From: Actinomycetes bacterium
Lineage (GTDB): Bacteria > Actinomycetota > Acidimicrobiia > Acidimicrobiales > Palsa-688
DNA: 22,768 nt
Assembly: GCA_021846485.1 (NCBI GenBank)
Contig: JAJZWW010000007.1
Span: 1 to 22,768, forward strand
Direction of reading: 5' to 3'
The notes under the pieces were generated by a model. It did no database searches, was not told where the DNA came from, and saw only the letters and a list, made by a program, of their open reading frames with translations. How positions within the stretch are numbered: the first letter of the stretch is position 1; each line of letters opens with the position of its first letter. The position numbers and the translations under genes are program-made. Of the stretch, positions 16,556 to 22,768 are shown piece by piece.

Positions 16556-16573
16556 CCCCCCGTTCTCGATCCA

Positions 16574-16589
16574 GTGAACCGCGGTTAAC
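16574..16589. promoter_or_regulatory. Candidate TetR operator over the atuA transcription start
   Basis: GTGAACCGCGGTTAAC is a palindrome with one mismatched pair and a perfect 10-bp core AACCGCGGTT (16577-16586). It directly abuts the -10 hexamer and covers the expected start site, the classic position for a repressor. The TetR encoded in the operon is the obvious candidate binder. Confidence 0.7.
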
Positions 16590-16618
16590 AGTCTAGGGCC
16601 TGCGCCGGCGAGTGTCAA
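16590..16618 (-). promoter_or_regulatory. Sigma70-type promoter of the atuA operon
   Basis: The minus strand has TTGACA (16618-16613), a 17-bp spacer and TAGACT (16595-16590). This is a perfect -35 with a good actinobacterial -10 (TAnnnT). Transcription would begin near 16583, giving a leader of about 46 bases before the GTG at 16537. Confidence 0.8.
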
Positions 16619-16651
16619 CCGCCGGCTGTGTCACGCGCCGGCTGTGTCACG
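16603..16651. repeat. 16-bp direct repeats upstream of the atuA promoter
   Basis: On the minus strand CGTGACACAGCCGGCG occurs twice exactly (16651-16636 and 16635-16620). A third, 17-bp degenerate copy (16619-16603) supplies the -35 TTGACA. The TGACAC cores are spaced 16 bp apart. The array fills the gap between the adenine deaminase stop and the promoter. Confidence 0.88.
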
Positions 16652-16660
16652 CCCTTTCTG

Positions 16661-18391
16661 TCAGCGAGGTGCCACCTCGAGGCTCGTGAGGTCGAAGGCT
16701 TCCACGTCGAGCAGGCCGCGGTCGGTGAGGCGGAGCCGGGGGATGACCGACAGGCCGAGGAAGCTCAGGGTCATGAACGGTGCGGGGATGGTCACCCCGA
16801 GGACCTCGGCGGCGACCGACTGCAGGCGGGTGGCCGCGGCGGCGACCTCGCCGAGGGGCCGGTCGCTCATCAGGCCGGCGAGAGGCAGGGCCAGCTCGGC
16901 GAGGATCCGGCCGTCCCGGACAACGACCTGTCCGCCCCCGAGCTCAGCGAGCCGCCTGACGGCGACGGCCATGTCGGCAGGTCCCCCCGGCCCGCGAGCG
17001 CCGGCGAGCGTGACATTGTGGGCGTCGTGGCCAACGGTGGAGGCCAGGGCCCCGTCGCGCAGGCCGAGCCCGGACACCAGCCCGAGGCCCACCCGGCCGG
17101 TGGCCCGGTGGCGCTCGACGACCGCGAGGCGGGCGAGATCCACCTCCGGATCGTCGACCTGCAGCTCGAGGTTGGCCGTGGAGAGCGTGCCGGCGGACAC
17201 GCCGATCACCCGCACCCGGGTGCCCGGCGCCAGGCAGTGGTCGAGGTCGGCCGCCGCCGGCGGGGTGCCCAGGTGCACCGTGTCGCGCAGCGCGGTGGGG
17301 GCTGCGAGGCGGGGGACCGCCCCGGCCACGAGCTCCCCCTGGCGGGCGACCAGCCGGCCGGCGTGGTAGACCGCGGCCGGCTCGAAGGTCTCCAGGCGGT
17401 CGAAGACGCACACGTCGGCCTGCTGGCCGGGGCCGAGCCCGCCGAGGTGGTGGAAACCGTGGTAGGCGGCCGGGTTGGCGGTCGCCAGCACGAAGGCATC
17501 GACCTCGGGAATGCCGTGGTGGACGGCGAGGCGGACGCAGTCGTTGACGTGGCCGACGTCGAGGAGGGTGTCGGGCTCGCGGTCGTCGGTGCAGAGGGCG
17601 ACCAGGTCGGTGCCGTGGCGCGCGACGGTGGGTATCAGGGCGGCCAGGTCCCGGCTGGCCGAGCCCTGCCGGACGAACACCCACATCCCCTTGCGGCGGC
17701 GCTCCTCGGCCTCTTCCAGGGTGGTGCCCTCGTGGTCTGACTCCACCCCCGCGGCGATGTAGGCGTCGAGCCGGCGTCCTGCGAGGCCCGGTGCGTGCCC
17801 GTCGACCCGCCGGTAGCCGGCCCGGGCGATCTTGGCTCGCACCAGCGGGTCGCCGGCGACGACCCCGGGGAAATCCATCACCTCGGCGAGGCCGATCGCC
17901 CCGAGCTCGTCGAGCAGGACTCCGATCTCCTCGGGGCCGAGGCTGGCGCCGGGGCTCTCGAAGGGCGACGCGGGGACGCAGCTCGACGCCGAGACCCCGA
18001 AGGTGAAGGGAAGGAGGCGGGACGCCTCGACGAGCGCGGCGACACCCGGCACGCCGGCGACGTTGGCGATCTCGAGAGATTCGGCGGCCACCGCGGTCGT
18101 GCCGTGGGGCAGAACCGCGGCGACGAACTGGTCGACCCACAGCTTGGTGGACTCGAGGTGCATGTGGGCGTCGATCAGGCCGGGGGTCAGGGCGCACCCG
18201 TCGACGTCGACTACCTGGTCGGCGTCTCTCGGTCCCCAGCCGCACACGACCCCGTCGCAGACCGCGAGGTCGGTGCGCACCCACTCCCGGGTGGCCGCGG
18301 CCAGGACCTTCCCTCCGCGTAGCAGGAGGTCGGCGGGGATGTCCCCACGGGCAGCGGCCAGGGCGCGGGGCGAGGAAGGGGGGCGCGCCAT
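16661..18391 (-). CDS. ade: Adenine deaminase
   Basis: A 576-residue amidohydrolase converting adenine to hypoxanthine and ammonia, in line with usual Ade length. Motifs are GLIDAHMHLEST (His76, His78), VMDFPGVV, VDGHAPGLAG, VRQGSASRDL, LCTDDREPDTL, GHVNDCVRLAV, ATANPAAYHGF, VGHDAHNVTLAG and, near the end, VIPRLRLTDRGLLDVEAFD. Metal-site residues appear intact. The start is ATG at 18391, which shares one base with the stop of the xanthine dehydrogenase-adenosine deaminase fusion (TGATG). Its hypoxanthine product is a substrate for the xanthine dehydrogenase encoded upstream, so the operon links deamination to oxidation. Its stop lies about 43 bp from the next operon's -35, with no clear terminator between. 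Confidence 0.94.
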   Translation of the reverse strand: MARPPSSPRALAAARGDIPADLLLRGGKVLAAATREWVRTDLAVCDGVVCGWGPRDADQVVDVDGCALTPGLIDAHMHLESTKLWVDQFVAAVLPHGTTAVAAESLEIANVAGVPGVAALVEASRLLPFTFGVSASSCVPASPFESPGASLGPEEIGVLLDELGAIGLAEVMDFPGVVAGDPLVRAKIARAGYRRVDGHAPGLAGRRLDAYIAAGVESDHEGTTLEEAEERRRKGMWVFVRQGSASRDLAALIPTVARHGTDLVALCTDDREPDTLLDVGHVNDCVRLAVHHGIPEVDAFVLATANPAAYHGFHHLGGLGPGQQADVCVFDRLETFEPAAVYHAGRLVARQGELVAGAVPRLAAPTALRDTVHLGTPPAAADLDHCLAPGTRVRVIGVSAGTLSTANLELQVDDPEVDLARLAVVERHRATGRVGLGLVSGLGLRDGALASTVGHDAHNVTLAGARGPGGPADMAVAVRRLAELGGGQVVVRDGRILAELALPLAGLMSDRPLGEVAAAATRLQSVAAEVLGVTIPAPFMTLSFLGLSVIPRLRLTDRGLLDVEAFDLTSLEVAPR

Positions 18392-21300
18392 CAGCCCTCC
18401 GACTTCCGCCCGGAGGTGTCCCAGGGGGCCAGACGCCGGGAGAGGGAGCTGCGCGTCGCGTCGTCGCAGAAGGCCGCGTCGAGAGCGTCGTGCTGGCAGC
18501 GGCGGAGGCGCGGGAGGTCCCAGGCGGCGAGGCGCGCTGCGCGGGAGAGCTCCTCGGGGAGGTCCACCCCGAAGATGAGTGGGTCGTCGGTTCCGATGCT
18601 GAGCGCCAGGCCGGCGGCGTCGAGGGCCGCCAGGGGGTGGCGGTCGAGGGTGCCGTAGAGCAGGCGGGCGTTGGACGTCGGGCACACGTCCAGGGTGACC
18701 CGCTGGTCCCGGAGCCGGGAGAGCACCGAGGGGTCCTCGACCGCCCGGACCCCGTGGTCGATGCGGGTCACCCCGAGGTCGTCGAGGGCGGCCAGGACCC
18801 CTTCGGGGCCCGAGGACTCGCCGGCGTGGGCGGTGCGGCCGAGGCCGATGTGGGCCGCCTCGGCGAAGGCCTCGGCGAGGACCCGCCGGCGCGCAGCGGC
18901 GGAGCGCTCGTCCCCGTCGACCCCCAGGGCGACGACCCTTGCGGGGCGTCGGGAGCCGAGCTCGTCGAGGACCCGCCGGATGTCGCCTTCGTCCTGGTCC
19001 CGGCGCAGGGAGACGACCAGCCGGCAGTCGCAGGCCTCGGCGGGTGGTGCCGTCGGGCTTGCCGAGCCGAGGGCCCCAGGGGCCCCGGGGGTCGTAGCAC
19101 GCTCGAAGCCGGCGGCGAGAGCGTCGATCAGGGCCCGGCGGGGAAGCCCGCCCCAATGGGTCGGGTTGACCGTCACCTCGGCGTACACCACGCCGCTGCT
19201 GGCGAGGAACCGGGCAAACCCCTCGGCCTGGCTGGTGGCCTGCTCCTCGGTGCGCACCAGGCCGCACCACCAGTCGAGGGCGGTGAGCAGATCGGCGAGG
19301 TCGCCGGCGGCGAAGGCGGACCTGACTCGGCGATCGACGTCCGGCTCGCCGGCGGCCCGGGCGAGCTCGGCGACCCGCTCGGGGGTGAAGCTCCCCTCCA
19401 GGTGGACGTGCAGCTCGATGCCCGGAAGTCCCAACAGGTCCTCCCGGGCGGGGACCATCGCTCTCCCGGCGGGGCCTGCAGGCCCTGCGTCGGGCCTGGC
19501 AGGTTCGCTCGGTCTGGCTGGCGCGGCGGGTCGGGCCGGCGTGTCGGCCCGGGCCGGCGTCGAGGTCTGCGCTGGTCGGGGAGCCAGGGCGATGTCGGCC
19601 GGCCGCACCGGCACCCGGTCCAGCTCCAAGCCGGTGGCCGCCCGGATGGCCGCGACGACTGCGGGGGTGGAGGAGATGGTCGGGGGCTCGCCGACCCCCT
19701 TCGCGCCGAAGGGCGCTCCCGGCTCGGGCTGCTCGACGAGCGCGGCGACGGTGACCTCGGGCATGTCGAGAGCGGTGGGTAGCAGGTAGTCGGTGAACGA
19801 GGGGTTCCGCACCAGTCCGCGGTCCAACACGATCTCCTCCATCACCGCCAGGCCGACGCCCTGGGCGATGCCCCCCTCGACCTGGCCGAGGACCTGCAGC
19901 GGGTTGAGCACCCGTCCGACGTCCTGGGCAGTGGCGACCTGTACGACCTTCACCAGGCCGAGGTCGACGTCGACGTCGACGACCGCCCGGTGGGCGGCGA
20001 AGGCGAAGGACACGTGGGCGTCTCCCTGGCCGGCGGAGTCGAGCGGCTGGGTCGGGCGGTGGTGGAAGGTGGCGGAGGCCTCGACGGGGCCGGCCCCGAG
20101 CAGTTCGGCGAGTGCCGCGACGCCGAGAGCGCCGAGAGCGTGGGCGTCACTCACCCCGCCCGAGGGGTCCCCGCTCGTCGCCGCGGCGTCGAGGTCGGGG
20201 GGGAGGCCGGCGTCCGCGGCCACTCGGTTGCCCGCCCGGGCCCGGAGGAGGAGCTGGCGGGCGGCAGCCCGGCAGGCCTCGGCCACCGCCCCTCCGGACA
20301 TCCACGTCTGGCGGCTGGCGGAGGTGGAGCCGGCCGACCCGACCGTCGCAGTGCTGGGTGGGGCGAGGACGGTGTCCTCGACGCCGAGCTCCTCGGCGAC
20401 GATCTGGCGGGCGAGGGTCACGAAGCCCTGCCCAACCTCGGCTGCCGCACAGGTGACGGTCGCCACGGGCGCGGTCCCCACCAGCTCCAGGCGGACCCGA
20501 GCCTCGGACGAGTCGTCGAAGCCCTCGGAGTACATGAGGTTCTTGTAGCCGACGGCGAACCCGACTCCCCGGCGGACCCGCCCGACGTCAGCCGCCCGAC
20601 CGGCCCCGCCGGGGAGGGCGATCGCGGGGAGGTCGGCGGGGCCTCCGGGAGGTAGCGGGGCGTTGGCTGCTGCGCGGACCACCTCGGCCACCGGGGCGGT
20701 CCCGTCGATGCGCTGACCGGTGATCAGGCGGTCGCCGGGCCGGAGGACGTTGCGCAGGCGGAGCTCGACTGGGTCGATCGCGAGGGCCCGGGCGAGCCGG
20801 TCCATCTGCGCCTCGTAGGCGAAGCAGGCCTGGACGGCGCCGAAGCCGCGCATGGCCCCGCACGGCGGGTTGTTGGTCCGCACCACCCAACCCTCGACGG
20901 TGGCGCTCGGGACGCGGTAGGGGCCGGTGGCGAAGGCGGTGGCGTTGGAGATCACCGCGTTGGACGACGAGGCGTAGGCACCGCCGTCGAGGACGACCCG
21001 GCCCTCCACCCGGAGCAGGCGTCCCTCGGGGTCGGCGTGGTGACGCAGCCAGATGCGCGCCGGGTGGCGGTGGACGTGGGCGAAGAAGGAGTCCTCCCGG
21101 CCGAGGACGATCTTCACCGGCCGACCGGTGGTCAGGGCCAGGAGGCACAGGTGCACCTGGATGCTCACGTCCTCCCGGGCCCCGAAGGCCCCGCCGACGC
21201 CGGCGAGGTGCAGCCTGACCTTGTCGCAGGGCAGTCCGAGGCAGCGGGCCACCTGGTCCCGGTCGACGTGCAGCCACTGGGTGGCGATGTACAAGTCGAC

Positions 21301-21909
21301 GCCCCCGTCCTCGCCCGGCACCGCGAGCCCCGATTCCGGGCCGAGGAACGCCTGGTCCTGCATGCCGACCTCGTATGTCCCCTCGACGACCACCGCGGCC
21401 TGCGGGAACGCCTCACCGTGCTCGATCCTCAGGTGGCGGAACACGTTGCCGTCGGGGTGGATCGCGGGTGCGCGAAGCGCCATCTCGGGGTCGCAGAGGG
21501 GCTCGATGGGCTCGTAGTCGACGACGATGGCCCCGGCCGCCCGGCGGGCAGTCTCGGGGTGGTCGGCGGCGACCGCGGCGAGCGGCTCTCCTACGTAGCG
21601 GACCACGTCGGAGGCGAACACCGGCTGGTCGGCCACCTCCAGCCCGAAGGTAGCCGCGCCGGGGAGGTCGGCGGCGGTGACCACCGCCCTCACCCCGTCG
21701 ATGCACAGCGCGGGGGCCACGTCGATCCGCCGGATGCGGGCGGCGGGGACCGGGGAGCGCAGGACGTGACCCCAGAGCATCCCCTCGGCCCACAGGTCCG
21801 AGGAGAACAGGAACTGCCCCCGGACCTTCGGCACTCCGTCGGGGCGGGGAGCAGACACCCCGATGCCGGCTCCTGCGGGGGCGCTGCGGGGCCGGTCGAG
21901 CACGCTCAT
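18391..21909 (-). CDS. Xanthine dehydrogenase molybdopterin subunit (PucD type) fused to adenosine deaminase
   Basis: One open frame of 1172 residues. Residues 1 to about 770 are a complete molybdenum-hydroxylase large subunit: GVPKVRGQFLFSSDLW, GVGGAFGAREDVSIQ, NNPPCGAMRGFGAVQACFAYE, and GAKGVGEPPTISS with catalytic Glu741. It ends at RVPVRPADIAL, where PucD-type subunits normally stop. A linker of about 45 residues rich in Pro, Ala and Arg follows. Residues about 820-1172 are a whole adenosine-deaminase-type domain: ELHVHLEGS (His834, His836), HAGE (His1028, Glu1031), RIDHG (His1052), CPTSNARL and IGTDDP (Asp1108/1109). It would deaminate adenosine (or a related aminopurine) and hydroxylate hypoxanthine/xanthine. 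The start ATG at 21909 overlaps the 2Fe-2S gene stop as ATGA. Aminodeoxyfutalosine deaminase activity is an alternative for the C-terminal part. Confidence 0.9.
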   Translation of the reverse strand: MSVLDRPRSAPAGAGIGVSAPRPDGVPKVRGQFLFSSDLWAEGMLWGHVLRSPVPAARIRRIDVAPALCIDGVRAVVTAADLPGAATFGLEVADQPVFASDVVRYVGEPLAAVAADHPETARRAAGAIVVDYEPIEPLCDPEMALRAPAIHPDGNVFRHLRIEHGEAFPQAAVVVEGTYEVGMQDQAFLGPESGLAVPGEDGGVDLYIATQWLHVDRDQVARCLGLPCDKVRLHLAGVGGAFGAREDVSIQVHLCLLALTTGRPVKIVLGREDSFFAHVHRHPARIWLRHHADPEGRLLRVEGRVVLDGGAYASSSNAVISNATAFATGPYRVPSATVEGWVVRTNNPPCGAMRGFGAVQACFAYEAQMDRLARALAIDPVELRLRNVLRPGDRLITGQRIDGTAPVAEVVRAAANAPLPPGGPADLPAIALPGGAGRAADVGRVRRGVGFAVGYKNLMYSEGFDDSSEARVRLELVGTAPVATVTCAAAEVGQGFVTLARQIVAEELGVEDTVLAPPSTATVGSAGSTSASRQTWMSGGAVAEACRAAARQLLLRARAGNRVAADAGLPPDLDAAATSGDPSGGVSDAHALGALGVAALAELLGAGPVEASATFHHRPTQPLDSAGQGDAHVSFAFAAHRAVVDVDVDLGLVKVVQVATAQDVGRVLNPLQVLGQVEGGIAQGVGLAVMEEIVLDRGLVRNPSFTDYLLPTALDMPEVTVAALVEQPEPGAPFGAKGVGEPPTISSTPAVVAAIRAATGLELDRVPVRPADIALAPRPAQTSTPARADTPARPAAPARPSEPARPDAGPAGPAGRAMVPAREDLLGLPGIELHVHLEGSFTPERVAELARAAGEPDVDRRVRSAFAAGDLADLLTALDWWCGLVRTEEQATSQAEGFARFLASSGVVYAEVTVNPTHWGGLPRRALIDALAAGFERATTPGAPGALGSASPTAPPAEACDCRLVVSLRRDQDEGDIRRVLDELGSRRPARVVALGVDGDERSAAARRRVLAEAFAEAAHIGLGRTAHAGESSGPEGVLAALDDLGVTRIDHGVRAVEDPSVLSRLRDQRVTLDVCPTSNARLLYGTLDRHPLAALDAAGLALSIGTDDPLIFGVDLPEELSRAARLAAWDLPRLRRCQHDALDAAFCDDATRSSLSRRLAPWDTSGRKSEG
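19456..19467 (-). promoter_or_regulatory. Possible internal start for a free deaminase domain
   Basis: Met818 (ATG at 19458) lies at the linker/deaminase junction, with GGGAGAG (19467-19461) only two bases upstream. The spacing is short, so initiation would be weak. A separate deaminase of about 355 residues could nevertheless be made besides the fusion. Confidence 0.3.
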
Positions 21910-22409
21910 CCGGCGCCCGCCGAGGACGTTCGTCGGGCGGCTGACCTCAGACGGGCGGCTCGCTGGACCGCGTCGAGGATCCGGCCGTAGCCGGTGCAGC
22001 GGCACAGGTTGCCCGAGATCGCCTCGCGGATCTCCCAGTCTCCCGGCTCTGGTACCCGCTCGAGCAGGTCGTGGACGGCGACCACCAGGCCCGGGGTGCA
22101 AAAGCCGCACTGGATGGCTCCGGCTTCGACGAGGGCGCGCTGCACGTCGGTCAGGGCGGTCGGGTCCGGTCCCCCGAGGCCCTCTACGGTGGTGACCTCG
22201 CAGCCGAGCGCAGAGGCGGCGAGCACGAGGCACGAGCAGAGCAGCCGACCGTCCACCAGCACCGAGCACGACCCGCACTCGCCCTGCTCGCAGGCGTTCT
22301 TCGAGCCGGGGAGGCCGAGGCGTTCCCGGAGCACGAACAGCAGGCTCTCCCCGAGCCAGCCGTCTTCCAGCTCCTGGGGTGTGCCGTTGACCCGGAGGCG
22401 GTAGCTCAC
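21906..22409 (-). CDS. pucE: Xanthine dehydrogenase 2Fe-2S subunit (PucE type)
   Basis: A 167-residue small subunit carrying both 2Fe-2S clusters. The first has NACEQGECGSC (Cys40, 45, 48) with Cys60. The second has QCGFCTPG and CRCTGYGRILDAV. It passes electrons from the molybdenum site in the fusion subunit to the FAD subunit. It has the usual small-subunit length plus an Arg/Ser/Ala tail. The GTG start at 22409 overlaps the FAD-subunit stop as GTGA, and its stop overlaps the large-subunit start as ATGA, so the three subunits are translated in series. Homologues are PucE in purine degraders and CoxS in CO dehydrogenases; the context favours PucE. Confidence 0.92.
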   Translation of the reverse strand: MSYRLRVNGTPQELEDGWLGESLLFVLRERLGLPGSKNACEQGECGSCSVLVDGRLLCSCLVLAASALGCEVTTVEGLGGPDPTALTDVQRALVEAGAIQCGFCTPGLVVAVHDLLERVPEPGDWEIREAISGNLCRCTGYGRILDAVQRAARLRSAARRTSSAGAG

Positions 22410-22768
22410 GCCGCCCTCCCGGGTAGCTCCGTGTCGCCGTAAGGGTCGAGAACCCGCCGCAGGGCCCGGGTGGCGATGACCGAGACGGCGTGGCGCCGGT
22501 ACCCGGCGCTGGAGCGGTGGTCGTCGATCGGCCGGGCCGCCCCGCTACCAGTCGTCCGAAGTGCTCGTAGGCATCCTCGCCCCCCGACAGGCGGTAGCGC
22601 GCGCCATCCGGCTGGGCGTGCCCGGCCGGGCGAGGGCCCCCACCCGCCCTCGAGCCGTCCGCCCTCGAGCCGTCCGCCGTCGAGCCGGTGTGCCCGTCCG
22701 TCCGCGAGCCGGCGAGCGACCCGGGGCCTGCGGGAACGGCCTCCAACTGCTCGGCACAGAAAGCCTCG
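22406..22768 (-). CDS. pucC: Xanthine dehydrogenase FAD-binding subunit, C-terminal part, with apparent frameshift
   Basis: The gene enters from the right edge, so only the end is visible. The last 46 or so residues, including ARPIDDHRSSAGYRRHAV, are the normal C-terminus of the FAD subunit (CoxM/PucC type) and stop at 22406. The matching upstream part (EAFCAEQLEAV ... GGEDAYEHFGRLVAG) lies in a different frame. The two join sensibly if one base is missing in the C run at 22540-22543 (G run on the coding strand). Between them is an inserted linker rich in Gly, Ser, Arg and Asp, partly built of 15-bp repeats, where relatives have only a short loop. Whether the frameshift is real or an assembly error cannot be told. 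If real, the FAD subunit loses its C-terminal helices. Confidence 0.75.
   Translation of the reverse strand, partial: RGFLCRAVGGRSRRPRVARRLADGRAHRLDGGRLEGGRLEGGWGPSPGRARPAGWRALPPVGGRGCLRALRTTGSGAARPIDDHRSSAGYRRHAVSVIATRALRRVLDPYGDTELPGRAA
22645..22689. repeat. 15-bp tandem repeat in the FAD subunit
   Basis: CGCCCTCGAGCCGTC is repeated exactly (22645-22659, 22660-22674), followed by a third copy with two changes (22675-22689). On the coding strand it gives ADGSR-type pentapeptides inside a low-complexity insert. Confidence 0.85.

Noticed and set aside
16616..16618. TTG at 16618 as the atuA start codon
   Set aside because: That TTG is part of the TTGACA -35 hexamer, and transcription should begin about 35 bp downstream. 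The family N-terminus begins near 16537.
16665..16679. CGAGGTGCCACCTCG near the ade stop as a terminator
   Set aside because: It is palindromic but overlaps coding sequence before the stop, gives at best a 5-bp stem, and has no U-tract.
22545..22757. A small 70-codon minus-strand frame near the right edge
   Set aside because: It is Arg/Pro-rich, out of phase with the FAD-subunit segments, and has no motif.
21910..22768. Extending the XDH-ADA fusion frame upstream to about 22746
   Set aside because: That stretch is covered by the 2Fe-2S subunit in another frame. The ATG at 21909, coupled as ATGA, is the real start. Only its first part, above about 22543, matches the FAD subunit.

Overview
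This is a very GC-rich window, coding almost wall to wall, whose codon use and gene families point to an actinobacterium. A TIGR03084-type mycothiol-related fold, split AtuA proteins and a TetR regulator of actinobacterial style all fit this. Placement in Acidimicrobiia or Thermoleophilia is only a guess. No rRNA, tRNA, CRISPR array, transposase or integrase was seen. No gene-free stretch exceeds about 125 bp.

Layout, left to right. (1) Positions 1-2870, minus strand: a translationally coupled pair, an M20 hydrolase of the YgeY type followed by the N-terminal 516 residues of a one-piece [2Fe-2S]-molybdopterin hydroxylase resembling 'selenium-dependent xanthine dehydrogenase'. The hydroxylase runs off the left edge. 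(2) Positions 2989-4671, plus strand: a divergently transcribed amidohydrolase of the N-acyl-D-amino-acid deacylase family. It ends at a probable two-way terminator at about 4690-4752. (3) Positions 4765-16537, minus strand: a nine-gene operon read AtuA, small AtuA-like protein, acyl-CoA dehydrogenase, carboxyltransferase, biotin carboxylase/BCCP, enoyl-CoA hydratase, TetR, DinB-fold/acyl-CoA ligase fusion, full-length acyl-CoA ligase. Together these would activate, dehydrogenate, carboxylate and hydrate a branched acyl-CoA, by analogy with acyclic terpene (citronellol/geraniol) or leucine/isovalerate breakdown. The operon has a clear sigma70-type promoter at 16590-16618, with a palindromic operator candidate over the start site and three 16-17 bp direct repeats upstream. 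(4) Positions 16661-22768, minus strand: a purine-catabolism operon made of an FAD subunit (partial, apparently frameshifted), a 2Fe-2S subunit, a molybdopterin subunit fused in frame to adenosine deaminase, and adenine deaminase. Its genes overlap by 1-4 bp.

The most unusual objects are three. The first is the 1172-residue fusion of a PucD-type xanthine dehydrogenase large subunit to a complete adenosine-deaminase-like domain through a Pro/Ala linker. The second is the fusion of a TIGR03084 DinB-fold domain to an acyl-CoA ligase that stops just after its hinge and lacks the C-terminal subdomain, with a complete ligase overlapping it by 4 bp. The third is the organised control region of the AtuA operon. 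All assignments come from reading motifs in the translated sequence. No database search was run.
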